Shown here: positions 49,775-58,822 of the stretch, one piece after another | How the letters are laid out: each line of letters starts with the position of its first letter | Numbering within the stretch: the stretch's first letter is position 1 | Assembly (NCBI GenBank): GCA_016926755.1 | Contig: JAFGNZ010000031.1 | Coordinates: forward strand, 1-64,000 | From: Myxococcaceae bacterium | GTDB taxonomy: Bacteria > Myxococcota > Myxococcia > Myxococcales > Myxococcaceae | Length of the DNA: 64,000 bases | Reading direction: 5' to 3' | Made by a program: the position numbers and the translations under genes | Notes under the pieces: generated by a model | The model's input: the letters and a program-made list of their open reading frames with translations, nothing else | The model's database searches: none | What the model was told of the DNA's origin: nothing

Positions 49775-52689
49775 GATCGACGAAGAAGCTGAGCATCAGA
49801 TTCGGCTGGCTGGGGAGCGTGCTGGGAATTGCCATCTTGCTCGCGGCCGCCCCGGCGCTCGCGCAGAAGACGACGGCGACCATCCGGGTGGGTTTCGTCC
49901 CGCAGAGCAGTGCATCCACCGGCGTGACCGTGCTCGCGGTGAACACCAACAGCGGCTTCGCGACCAGGGGGACTGCGCGCTCGGACGGCTCTCACCTCCT
50001 GACGGGCCTGGAGCCTGGTGAGTACGTGATCACCGCGACCCAGCCCGACGGCAAGGAGGTCTACCGGATGGTCACCGTGCAGGTCGGCCAGACGGTGGAC
50101 CTGGACATCAACCTCGAGGAGGAGGTGCCGCTCAATCTCGGCCAGAGCGAGACCATTGTCGTCGAGGGGAAGACGACAGAGAGCTCGACGTCCGAGGTCG
50201 CCACCAACGTCAGCCGCGAAGAGATCGAGAACCTGCCCCAGAGCAGCCGCAACTTCCTCAACTTCGCGGCGCTCGCGCCCGGCGTGCGCCTCTCCAATGA
50301 CGAGTTCAAGAAGAGCTTCTCGTCTGGCGCGCTCGAGGCGATGAACACCAACGTGTTCGTGGACGGCGTGAGCCTCAAGAACAACATCATTGAAGGCGGC
50401 GTGGTCGGCCAGGATTCCAGCCGCGGAAACCCCTTCCCCCAGCTCGCGGTCAGCGGGTTCCGCGTGGTCAGCCAGAACTACAAGGCCGAGTTCGAACAGG
50501 CCGGCGGCGCGATCATCTCCGCCATCACGCGCTCGGGCGGTAATGAGCTCCACGGCGACGTCTTCCTCACCTTTCAGAACAAGCCCCTGGTGGCCCGGAA
50601 TCAGTTCGCCGTGGAGCGCGGTGAGCTGGAGCGGCCCGATCTGTTGCGCTCTCAGTTCGGGGCGGCGGTGGGCGGCCCCGTCGTGAAGGACAAGCTTCAC
50701 TTCTTCGTGACCTATGAGGGCAACCTTGAGAATCGCTCGAACATGGTGACGATGGGCAACCCGACGGACGAGAACCTGAGCCGGTTCGGCGATTTCCAGG
50801 GCAGCTTCGGGAGCCCCTTCCGCGAGCACCTCGGCTTCGGAAAGCTGACCTGGCGGGCGGCCGAGAACCAGACCGTGGATCTCAGCGTCAGCCTCAGAAG
50901 AGAGACCGACATCCGCAGCTTCGGCGGCGTCGTGAGCGCCGAGAGCGCTGAGAACGTACGAAACAATGTGCTCACCACCGCGGCAAGGCATCAGCTGCGG
51001 CTGGGCTCGCTGACGAACGAGGCCACGTTCCAGTACCTCAACTCGCAGTTCAACCCCACCGCCGCGAACCCCGGGCTGTTCGGGCAGGACTACGAGGGCG
51101 TCATCCGGATCGGCGGCCGCGATACCAGCCAGGACATTGTCCAGCAGGCGTTCACCTTGCGCGACGACGTGACCTTCGCCAACTTCTCGTGGGCCGGCCA
51201 GCACGTGGTGAAGACCGGCGCGAAGCTCTCCTCCCAGCAGTACCAGGTCGAGAAGACGCTCTTCGGGAACCCCGTGTTCCGTTTCCGCAACGACGCCGCC
51301 AACAACCTCAGCTACGACTTCCCGGCCGAGGCCTCCTATGGCGTTGGTGATCCCAGGGTGACGGCCAACAACACGCAGTTCGGCGTGTACATTCAGGACG
51401 ACTGGGAGATCGCACGGAGGCTCACCCTGAACCTGGGGGTCCGGTGGGATGTCGAGAGCAATCCGCTGAACAACGACTACGTGACTCCCAGCGAGGTCCG
51501 CGCAGCGGTGGAGGAGCTCGCTCGCCTGGTCGAGCCCACGAATGGGCCCGACTTCTTCCGGGTCGAGAACTACGTCACCGACGGCAAGCAGCGCCCCGTC
51601 TTCCTGGGCGCGGTGCAGCCGCGGCTCGGCGTGGCGTTTGACGTGATGGACAATGGAAAGACAGTCCTCTTCGCCGGCGCCGGGCGCTACTACGATCGCA
51701 CGCTGTTCAACACCGGGGTGGATGAGCGGCTTCGCCTTCAGTACCAGGTCCGCACCTTCCGGTTCTCGCAGGACGGCTCCCCCCGCAATGGTCAGCCGAC
51801 CATCGCCTGGCGGCCCGAGTACCTGAGCCAGGAGGGGCTCAACGCGCTGATCGAGAGCGGCGAGGCGCCCGCGCCGGAGATCTTCCTGCTCGAGAACGAC
51901 ACCAGGCCACAGTTCAGCGACCAGTTCAGCGCCGGCGTCCGGCAGCAGGCCGGACCCATCAACACCTCGGTGACGCTCACGTTCATCCGCAGCGAGAACG
52001 GTGTCGGCTTCTACCCCGCCAACCGCAGGTCGACAGGCAACCGCGACTTCATCCCCACGCCGGGCGGCTTTGGCAATGTCCTCATCTCGGTCGACGACCG
52101 GACCTCCACCTATGGCGGCGTGCAGGTCTCGGCTGAGAAGCCCTACTCGAGCGAGCTCTCGAAGGGGGGCGTTCAGTGGGGCGCGTCTCTGGCCTACACC
52201 TTTGGCGTCGCAAAGGAGCGCGGGACGCTCTTCAACTTCGACTACCCGACCGTCAAGGACAGCCCGGTGACGCCCACCTCGACGGACGAGCGCCATCGCC
52301 TCGTGCTCTCCGGCATCGTCGGGCTGCCGCTGGAGTTCAAGCTGTCTACCCTGATCACGCTTGGATCCGGCGTGCCCTTCACCATCGCCGATGCGTCCCA
52401 GGGCTTCGGGCCGACCGAGTTCGTGCTCCGCCGCAATGAAGGCAGGGCGGAGGGCTTCCTCCAGTACAGCCAGGTCGATGTCCGGCTCGCGAAGGACTTC
52501 ACGATCTTCGAGGGCCGTCGGATCAATGCCTTCGCTGAGTGCTTCAACCTCTTCAACGCCAAGAACTACGGCGGATACGACGGGTTCATCCCGCCAGAGA
52601 CAGGGGATCCAAACCCCAAGTTCGGCCAGCCCTCGAGCCTGGTCGGCCCGACGCGCAGCTTCCAGTTCGGCATGGGCTACAGCTTCTGA
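49771..52689 (+). CDS. TonB-dependent outer-membrane receptor
   Basis: A 972-residue receptor from the ATG at 49771, which overlaps the LacI stop. A signal peptide ends at about residue 31 (AAPALAQ). A carboxypeptidase-regulatory-like domain follows (residues about 40-125, SDGSHLLTGLEPGEYVITAT). The plug has NLPQSSRNFLNFAALAPGVR, a TonB-box-like segment before it, and NTNVFVDGVSLKNN. A 22-strand-type barrel with many aromatic strand ends closes with FQFGMGYSF. The Oar/carbohydrate-type layout and position suggest uptake of oligosaccharides across the outer membrane. No SusD-like gene is present, in keeping with the group. Confidence 0.93.
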   Translation: MRSTKKLSIRFGWLGSVLGIAILLAAAPALAQKTTATIRVGFVPQSSASTGVTVLAVNTNSGFATRGTARSDGSHLLTGLEPGEYVITATQPDGKEVYRMVTVQVGQTVDLDINLEEEVPLNLGQSETIVVEGKTTESSTSEVATNVSREEIENLPQSSRNFLNFAALAPGVRLSNDEFKKSFSSGALEAMNTNVFVDGVSLKNNIIEGGVVGQDSSRGNPFPQLAVSGFRVVSQNYKAEFEQAGGAIISAITRSGGNELHGDVFLTFQNKPLVARNQFAVERGELERPDLLRSQFGAAVGGPVVKDKLHFFVTYEGNLENRSNMVTMGNPTDENLSRFGDFQGSFGSPFREHLGFGKLTWRAAENQTVDLSVSLRRETDIRSFGGVVSAESAENVRNNVLTTAARHQLRLGSLTNEATFQYLNSQFNPTAANPGLFGQDYEGVIRIGGRDTSQDIVQQAFTLRDDVTFANFSWAGQHVVKTGAKLSSQQYQVEKTLFGNPVFRFRNDAANNLSYDFPAEASYGVGDPRVTANNTQFGVYIQDDWEIARRLTLNLGVRWDVESNPLNNDYVTPSEVRAAVEELARLVEPTNGPDFFRVENYVTDGKQRPVFLGAVQPRLGVAFDVMDNGKTVLFAGAGRYYDRTLFNTGVDERLRLQYQVRTFRFSQDGSPRNGQPTIAWRPEYLSQEGLNALIESGEAPAPEIFLLENDTRPQFSDQFSAGVRQQAGPINTSVTLTFIRSENGVGFYPANRRSTGNRDFIPTPGGFGNVLISVDDRTSTYGGVQVSAEKPYSSELSKGGVQWGASLAYTFGVAKERGTLFNFDYPTVKDSPVTPTSTDERHRLVLSGIVGLPLEFKLSTLITLGSGVPFTIADASQGFGPTEFVLRRNEGRAEGFLQYSQVDVRLAKDFTIFEGRRINAFAECFNLFNAKNYGGYDGFIPPETGDPNPKFGQPSSLVGPTRSFQFGMGYSF

Positions 52690-52705
52690 GGAGGAACTCC
52701 CCTTG

Positions 52706-54151
52706 ATGGTACGCCCAGGCAGCCGCCAGCTTCCCTCCGTCGTGGCGGCTGCGGCGCTCCTCTCGATCGCAATCATGGGCTGCGCCAGCAGCCACCCGGA
52801 CCTGCGCTCGTCTCCGAGCGCCACGGGAGGCTCCCCGCAGGTGGTGCTGGATGACCTGGAGGAGCGGACCTTCCGCTACTTCTGGGAGACGGCGAACCCG
52901 GAGAACGGCCTCGTCCCGGATCGGTATCCGAGCCCGTCCTTCAGCAGCATCGCCGCGGTCGGCTTCGGCCTGACGGCGTATGGGATTGGCGTCGAGCGCG
53001 GCTATGTGAGCCGCGAGGCTGCTCGCGAGCGGGTGCTCGCCACGCTGCGCTTCTTCCACTCCGCGCCGCAGGGCCCCGAGGCCAGCGGCGTGAGCGGTCA
53101 CCAGGGATTCTTCTACCACTTCCTGGACATGAAGTCGGGGCACCGCTTCAAGACAACCGAGCTCTCCACCGTCGACACGGCCTTGCTCCTCGGAGGCGTG
53201 CTGTTCGCACAGTCCTACTTCGACGGCGCCGATCCGCAGGAAGCAGAGATCCGGAAGCTGGCTGACGAGATCTATCGCCGTGTCGACTGGCGCTGGGCGC
53301 AGGCGCGCCCGCCCGCCATCTCGCATGGCTGGACGCCGGAGGCTGGCTTCATTGCCTATGACTGGATTGGTTACAATGAGGCGATGTTGCTGGTCCTCCT
53401 CGCGCTGGGCTCGCCGACCTTTCCCGTGGAGTCCGTGGCCTGGCAGGCGTGGGTCTCCGGCTATGAGAAGGATTGGGGCACCTTCTTCGGCCAGGAGCAT
53501 CTGAGCTTCCCTCCACACTTCGGCCATCAATACAGCCATGTCTGGGTGGACTTCCGAGGCATCCAGGACAGCTACATGCGTGGCCGCGGCATCGACTACT
53601 TCGAGAACAGCCGCCGAGCCACGTATGCACAGCGCGCATATGCGATGGCCAATCCCGAGGGTTGGAAGGGGTACGGCCAGGACATCTGGGGGTTGACCGC
53701 CTGCGACGGGCCGGCCGACGCGGAGCTCGACTACCAGGGCAAGCGCCGGATGTTTCGCAGCTACTCCGCCCGTGGCCCAGGCTCGAATGACGACGGCACG
53801 CTGGCGCCCACCGCGGCCGCCGCGTCCCTCCCGTTCGCGCCCGAGATCGTGATCCCAGCGATCATGGAGCTGCGCCGCCGCTACGGCGAGCACATCTACT
53901 CCACCTACGGCTTTCTGGACTCCTTCAATCCCAGCTTCGATCACGAGGTTCCGCTCGCGGATGGCCGCCGGGTGCCGGGCCTCGGCTGGGTGGCCGACGA
54001 CTATCTCGGCATCGATCAGGGGCCGATCATCGCCATGATCGAAAACCACCGCAGCCAGCTCGTGTGGCGGGTGATGCGCAAGAACCCCTATATCCGCGCA
54101 GGCCTCGAGCGCGCTGGCTTCCAGGGTGGCTGGCTGGAGGAGGAGAGGTGA
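52706..54151 (+). CDS. Lipoprotein glycanase, glycoamylase-like (GH144-type)
   Basis: A 481-residue protein with a lipoprotein signal (LLSIAIMGC, Cys at the lipobox). The mature part is an (alpha/alpha) toroid of the PF10091 glycoamylase-like family: LEERTFRYFWETANPENGL, SIAAVGFGLTAYGIGVERGY, GFFYHFLDMKSGHRF, STVDTALLLGG, YDWIGYNEAMLLVLLALGSP and WGLTACDGP. GH144 endo-beta-1,2-glucanases belong to this family, but some relatives are unassigned. It likely cleaves long beta-glucans on the cell surface or in the periplasm, supplying the TonB receptor and ABC system. It begins 17 bases after the receptor stop, with GAGGA upstream. Confidence 0.85.
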   Translation: MVRPGSRQLPSVVAAAALLSIAIMGCASSHPDLRSSPSATGGSPQVVLDDLEERTFRYFWETANPENGLVPDRYPSPSFSSIAAVGFGLTAYGIGVERGYVSREAARERVLATLRFFHSAPQGPEASGVSGHQGFFYHFLDMKSGHRFKTTELSTVDTALLLGGVLFAQSYFDGADPQEAEIRKLADEIYRRVDWRWAQARPPAISHGWTPEAGFIAYDWIGYNEAMLLVLLALGSPTFPVESVAWQAWVSGYEKDWGTFFGQEHLSFPPHFGHQYSHVWVDFRGIQDSYMRGRGIDYFENSRRATYAQRAYAMANPEGWKGYGQDIWGLTACDGPADAELDYQGKRRMFRSYSARGPGSNDDGTLAPTAAAASLPFAPEIVIPAIMELRRRYGEHIYSTYGFLDSFNPSFDHEVPLADGRRVPGLGWVADDYLGIDQGPIIAMIENHRSQLVWRVMRKNPYIRAGLERAGFQGGWLEEER

Positions 54152-55446
54152 CGGTGGCGGCTGCGCGGCCAACGCGGACGGGGGCCCGCTTGCTCGGCGT
54201 GGCCTTGCTCTGCTGGTGCATGGCCGGCTGTACCAGTCCGGAGCCGGGCGAGATCGTGCTCCAGTTCTGGGCGATGGGCAGGGAAGGGGAGGTGGTGGCT
54301 GAGCTGACACGTGACTTCGAGGCGAGCCATCCCGGGATCCGCGTCAAGGTGCAGCAGCTCCCCTGGCAGGGGGCGCACGAGAAGCTGTTGACCGCGTTCG
54401 TGGGTGAAGCGACGCCCGACCTGGCGCAGATGGGGAACACCTGGATCCCGGAGTTCGCCTCGCTCGGAGCGCTCGCCACACTGGACTCGGCTGTCGCGGC
54501 GTCGTCCCTCGTCGAACAGGAGGACTACTTTCCCGGCATCTGGGACACCAACGTCATCAATGGCCAGCTCTTCGGAGTGCCCTGGTACGTCGACACGCGG
54601 CTGCTCTTCTATCGCCGCGACCTCCTGGCCCAAGCCGGCTTTCCTCGCCCGCCCAGGAGCTGGGACGAGTGGAGGGAGATGCTTGTCGCCATCAAGCGGC
54701 TGCCTGGCGCGGAGCACTATTCGATCCTGCTGCCGCTCAACGAGTTCGAGCCGTTGCTCCTCCTCGGGCTCCAGCAGGAAGAGCCCCTCCTGCGCGATGG
54801 CGGCCGGTGGGGCAACTTTCGCAGCCAGGGCTTCCGGCGTGCGCTTGGCTTCTATCTGGAGATGTTCGAGAAGGAGCTGGCGCCACGCGCGACCAACACC
54901 CAGATCGCGAATGTATGGAATGAGTTTGCCCGCGGGTATTTCGCCTTCTACATCACCGGCCCCTGGAACATCGGCGAGTTCAGGCGCCGTCTGCCCAAGG
55001 AGCTCCAGGAGAGCTGGATGACGGCGCCGCTGCCTGGACCCGGCGGCCCCGGCCTGTCGAGCGCCGGAGGCTCGAGTTTGGTGGTGTTCGCGGACTCACG
55101 GCGCAAGGAGGCGGCCTGGAAGCTCGTTGAGTACCTGTCGCGGCCCGAGGTGCAGCGCCGCTTCTACGCGCTGTCTGGCAACCTGCCGCCCCGGCGGTCG
55201 AGCTGGGATGATCCGGCGCTCAGCGGCGACGTCCATGCGGCCGCCTTCCGTGAGCAGCTCGAGAGGGTGGAGCCCACCCCCAAGGTGCCGGAGTGGGAGC
55301 GGATCGTCACCGAGATGAGAATCGTCGCCGAGCAGGCGGCGCACGGGGGCCTGACCGTCGACGCCGCGGCCGCGGAGCTGGATGCGCGCGCAGACCGCAT
55401 CCTGGAGAAGCGGCGCTGGATCCTGGCGCGGGAGGCGGGGGAGTGA
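54148..55446 (+). CDS. ABC sugar-binding lipoprotein
   Basis: A 432-residue extracellular solute-binding protein of family 1. The GTG at 54148 overlaps the previous stop (GTGA) and has GGAGGAGAG before it. The signal ends in a lipobox (CWCMAGC). The mature protein shows the usual signature IVLQFWAMGREGEVVAELTR, then FVGEATPDLAQMGNTW, VPWYVDTRLLFYRRDLL and FAFYITGPWNIGEF. It should capture oligosaccharides and deliver them to the two permeases. Its stop overlaps the permease start (GTGA). Confidence 0.92.
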   Translation: MTVAAARPTRTGARLLGVALLCWCMAGCTSPEPGEIVLQFWAMGREGEVVAELTRDFEASHPGIRVKVQQLPWQGAHEKLLTAFVGEATPDLAQMGNTWIPEFASLGALATLDSAVAASSLVEQEDYFPGIWDTNVINGQLFGVPWYVDTRLLFYRRDLLAQAGFPRPPRSWDEWREMLVAIKRLPGAEHYSILLPLNEFEPLLLLGLQQEEPLLRDGGRWGNFRSQGFRRALGFYLEMFEKELAPRATNTQIANVWNEFARGYFAFYITGPWNIGEFRRRLPKELQESWMTAPLPGPGGPGLSSAGGSSLVVFADSRRKEAAWKLVEYLSRPEVQRRFYALSGNLPPRRSSWDDPALSGDVHAAAFREQLERVEPTPKVPEWERIVTEMRIVAEQAAHGGLTVDAAAAELDARADRILEKRRWILAREAGE

Positions 55447-56321
55447 AGGCCGCGCGCGCCGGGTGGTTGTTCGTCACGCCCGCACTGATGATGCTCGCCG
55501 TCTTCTTCTTCCTGCCGGTCCTGGCCGCGCTTGGCCTCAGCCTGACGGACTTCGACATCTACGCCCTGGCGCGGCTGGACAACCTTCGGTTTGTCGGGGG
55601 CGGCAACTACCTCCACCTCCTCCAGACGCCCCTCTTCTGGAAGGCGCTGGGCAACACGCTCTTCTTCGTCATCGCCGGAGTCCCGCTCTCGATCGCGGTC
55701 TCGCTCGCGGCGGCGCTGCTCCTCCACTCGGCGGTGGTGCGTGGCAAGACGATCTTCCGCACCGCGCTCTTCGCGCCGGTGGTCACCACCCTGGTCGCGG
55801 TCGCGGTGATCTGGAACTACCTGCTCCACACCCGCTACGGCCTCATCAACGCCGTACTTGGATGGGTGGGCATCGATCCGATTGACTGGCTCGGCGATCC
55901 CGACTGGGCCATGCCCGCGATCATCCTGTTCGCGGTGTGGAAGAACTTTGGCTTCAACATGGTGATCTTCCTGGCCGCGTTGCAGAGCATCCCCGAGGAG
56001 CTGTACGAGGCCTCGCGCATCGAAGGCGCCACCGCTCCCCAGCAGCTGCGCTTCGTCACACTGCCCGCGCTCGCTCCCACGCTGGTCCTGGTCAGCACGC
56101 TGACCATGGCTGGCTACTTCCAGCTCTTCGCGGAGCCCTACGTGATGACCCAGGGGGGCCCGCTGCAGAGCACGACCAGCGTCCTCTACTTCATGTACGA
56201 CGAGGGCTTCAAATGGTGGAACCTCGGCTCCGCCTCGGCGGTCGCCTTCCTCCTCTTTCTCCTCATCCTCGCGGTGACGATGGTGCAGCTCTTCGCCCTT
56301 CGCCGCTGGAGTGAGCCATGA
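55443..56321 (+). CDS. ABC sugar permease, MalF-like
   Basis: A 292-residue inner-membrane permease with six transmembrane segments. The GTG at 55443 overlaps the binding-protein stop. The first segment is FVTPALMMLAVFFFLPVLAA and the EAA loop is EELYEASRIEGATAPQQLRF with TLPALAPT. QGGPLQST and FGFNMVIFLAAL are usual in this family. It forms the channel together with the next gene. No ATPase gene is in this operon, so it must share an ATPase encoded elsewhere. Confidence 0.93.
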   Translation: MKAARAGWLFVTPALMMLAVFFFLPVLAALGLSLTDFDIYALARLDNLRFVGGGNYLHLLQTPLFWKALGNTLFFVIAGVPLSIAVSLAAALLLHSAVVRGKTIFRTALFAPVVTTLVAVAVIWNYLLHTRYGLINAVLGWVGIDPIDWLGDPDWAMPAIILFAVWKNFGFNMVIFLAALQSIPEELYEASRIEGATAPQQLRFVTLPALAPTLVLVSTLTMAGYFQLFAEPYVMTQGGPLQSTTSVLYFMYDEGFKWWNLGSASAVAFLLFLLILAVTMVQLFALRRWSEP

Positions 56322-57139
56322 CGCTGCGATCGCGGGCCGTCCTGGTGAATGCGTCATTGCTCGCGGCCGCGGTGGTCGCCTTGGGACCTCTGGTGTGGAT
56401 GGTGTCGGTGTCCTTCATGGCTCCGGGGGAGGCGAGCAGCTCTCCACCGCCGCTGCTCCCTCGTGCGCCTACGCTCGAGAACTACCGACAGCTCCTCGCT
56501 CAGACCCGCATGGGCCGTGGCTTCCTCAACAGCCTGCTCCTGGCCACGGCGGCCACCTTGCTTGCGCTCGTCTTCAACGTGAGCGCGGGATATGCGTTCG
56601 CCAAGCTGCGCTTCGCCGGCCGCGAGCGCCTCTTCCGGCTCCTGCTCGGTGCCCTCCTCATTCCGGCCCAGGTCGCCATGATCCCCCTGTTCCTGCTTCT
56701 CAAGAGCATGGGGCTCGTCAACACGTACCTGGGAGTGCTGCTCCCGCCAGCGGCCAACATCTTCGGCATCTTCCTCGTGCGCCAGTATGCACTCTCCATT
56801 CCGGACGAGCTGCTCGAGGCGGCTCGCATCGACGGGGCAGGGGAGGTCCGCCTCTTCTGGTCGATCGTGCTCCCTGTGCTGGGGCCGATCCTGGTGACCC
56901 TGGCGATCTTCACCTTCCTCGGCTCGTGGAATGACTTTCTCTGGCCGCTCATCGTGCTCACCGACGACAGCCGCCACACGCTACCAGTCGCGCTGGCAGC
57001 GCTGACGCGAGAGCACGTCCAGGACAGCGAGCTGATGATGGCCGGCGGCGTCATCACGGTGCTGCCGGTCCTGGCGCTGTTCGTGGTGCTGCAGCGCTAT
57101 TACATCCAAGGCCTCCTGGCAGGCAGCATCAAGGGTTGA
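56318..57139 (+). CDS. ABC sugar permease, MalG-like
   Basis: A 273-residue permease that starts in the stop of the MalF-like gene (ATGA). It has six transmembrane segments, the MalG-type N-terminus LVWMVSVSFMAPGE, the EAA motif DELLEAARIDGAGEVRLFWS followed by IVLPVLGP, and FLGSWNDFLWPLIVL. The C-terminus YYIQGLLAGSIKG is the family's standard ending. It pairs with the upstream permease for import of the sugars delivered by the binding lipoprotein. Confidence 0.94.
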   Translation: MTLRSRAVLVNASLLAAAVVALGPLVWMVSVSFMAPGEASSSPPPLLPRAPTLENYRQLLAQTRMGRGFLNSLLLATAATLLALVFNVSAGYAFAKLRFAGRERLFRLLLGALLIPAQVAMIPLFLLLKSMGLVNTYLGVLLPPAANIFGIFLVRQYALSIPDELLEAARIDGAGEVRLFWSIVLPVLGPILVTLAIFTFLGSWNDFLWPLIVLTDDSRHTLPVALAALTREHVQDSELMMAGGVITVLPVLALFVVLQRYYIQGLLAGSIKG

Positions 57140-57154
57140 AGACAGAGATCGAAC

Positions 57155-58585
57155 ATGACAAAGACCATCCAGTTCCCACCTGGTTTCCTCTGGGGCTGCG
57201 CCACCTCGGCCTACCAGATTGAGGGCTCACCGCTTGCCGACGGCGCGGGTCCCAACATCTGGCAGCGCTTCCTGCACACGCCAGGCCTCACACCCAGCGG
57301 CGACACCGGCGATGTCGCTTGTGATCATTACCGCCGCTACGCAAGCGACGTGGCGCTCATGCGCGAGCTGGGCATGCAGGCGTATCGCTTCAGCATCGCG
57401 TGGAGCCGCATCCTTCCCCATGGCAAGGGCGCCGTGAACCAGGCTGGCCTCGACTTCTATGACCGGCTCGTCGACGCGCTGCTGGCCAGCGGCATCGAGC
57501 CGATCGTCACGCTCTTTCACTGGGATCTGCCGGCCGCGCTCGACGATCTCGGTGGATGGCTCAATCCAGACATCGCGGGCTGGTTCGCCGAATATGGCGC
57601 CACGCTGTTCCGCCGGCTCGACGACCGGGTGAAGAAGTGGGCGACGCTGAACGAGCCATGGGTCGTCTCCGACGGCGGCTACCTGCACGGGACGCTGGCT
57701 CCCGGACACAGGAGTCGTTTCGAGGCGCCGATCGCCTCGCGAAACCTGATGCGGGCACACGGCGCGGCGGTGCAGGCCTATCGGGCCATGGGCAAGCACC
57801 AGATAGGCCTGGTGGTGAACCTCGAGCCCAAGTATCCCGCCTCGGACAGCGAGGCTGACCAGGCGGCGACCCGGCGCGCGGACGGGTACTTCAACCGGCA
57901 GTTCCTCGATCCCGCGCTGCTTGGGAGCTGTCCGGACGAAGAGATGACCGAGGTCTTCGGCGAGGCCTGGCAGCCCTGGTCAGAAGAGGCGCTCAAGCTG
58001 ACCCGGCAGCCGATCGACTTTCTCGGCATCAACTACTACACGCGCAGCGTGACGCGCTCTGACGAGCGCTCCTGGCCGCAGCGGGCGGCGGCGGTGCGGC
58101 AGAAGCAGGCCACGTACACGGAGACGGGGTGGGAGGTGTTCGAGCAGGGCCTCATCGACACACTCCTCATGGTGAAGAAGCGCTACGGAGATATTCCCAT
58201 CTACATCACCGAGAATGGCGCCGCCTTCTTCGATCCGCCGGTTGCCGAGGGCGGCCGCGTCCGCGATCCGCTGCGAATCGATTACCTGCGCAAGCACCTG
58301 ACTGCCGTCCATACCGCCATCCAGCAGGGCGTCGATGTCCGCGGCTACATGGTCTGGTCCCTGCTCGACAACCTCGAATGGTCGCTCGGCTTCACCAAGC
58401 GGTTCGGCATCGTCCATGTCGACTTCGAGAGCCAGAAACGGACTCCCAAGGACAGCGCGCGCTTCTACTCGCGCGTGATCGCCACCCAGGGTGCTTCCCT
58501 GGGCGAGCCTCCAGGCGCCCTGGAGCCCGAAGTGCTCACGCATCATGCGCCAGGCCTGCACATTGGCCGAGGCCAGAGGAGGTAG
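57155..58585 (+). CDS. Glycoside hydrolase family 1 beta-glucosidase
   Basis: A 476-residue GH1 enzyme. It has FPPGFLWGCATSAYQIEG at the N-terminus, acid/base E167 in TLNEPW and nucleophile E353 in YITENGAAF; YRFSIAWSRILP and DNLEWSLGFTKRFGIVHVD complete the family pattern. There is no signal peptide, so it acts in the cytoplasm on imported beta-linked glucosides and releases glucose. It begins 15 bases after the permease stop and is the last gene of the operon. The C-terminal tail of about 25 residues is not conserved. Confidence 0.95.
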   Translation: MTKTIQFPPGFLWGCATSAYQIEGSPLADGAGPNIWQRFLHTPGLTPSGDTGDVACDHYRRYASDVALMRELGMQAYRFSIAWSRILPHGKGAVNQAGLDFYDRLVDALLASGIEPIVTLFHWDLPAALDDLGGWLNPDIAGWFAEYGATLFRRLDDRVKKWATLNEPWVVSDGGYLHGTLAPGHRSRFEAPIASRNLMRAHGAAVQAYRAMGKHQIGLVVNLEPKYPASDSEADQAATRRADGYFNRQFLDPALLGSCPDEEMTEVFGEAWQPWSEEALKLTRQPIDFLGINYYTRSVTRSDERSWPQRAAAVRQKQATYTETGWEVFEQGLIDTLLMVKKRYGDIPIYITENGAAFFDPPVAEGGRVRDPLRIDYLRKHLTAVHTAIQQGVDVRGYMVWSLLDNLEWSLGFTKRFGIVHVDFESQKRTPKDSARFYSRVIATQGASLGEPPGALEPEVLTHHAPGLHIGRGQRR

Positions 58586-58639
58586 AGGAGCCCGGGCCGC
58601 AGGCCGCGGGGTGTTGAGACTCAAGACAGCCAAGCGGCC

Positions 58640-58822
58640 CAAGCCCCTGCCATGCACCTGATGGGAGCGCAGCCTGGGCAGGCGTGTACCCCAAGGGGGC
58701 TGTGCGGCCTGTCCACCGGCCGGGAGCATCACTCGGACGGCCCCGTCAGCGGCCCTCCTCGGTCCCTGTGTACCCTCCCTCCCCCTCAACTGGGCCCCCA
58801 TCCCTCTTATGCGCTCGTCGTT
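58640..58822. repeat. Dispersed repeat, copy 2
   Basis: The partner of the repeat at 48150-48345. Bases 58661-58729 match without gaps at about 78% by eye, and the end near 58800-58817 also matches. It is in the same orientation as copy 1. It lies between the GH1 gene and the convergent pseudouridine synthase, and the last bases touch that gene's 3' end. Confidence 0.6.
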
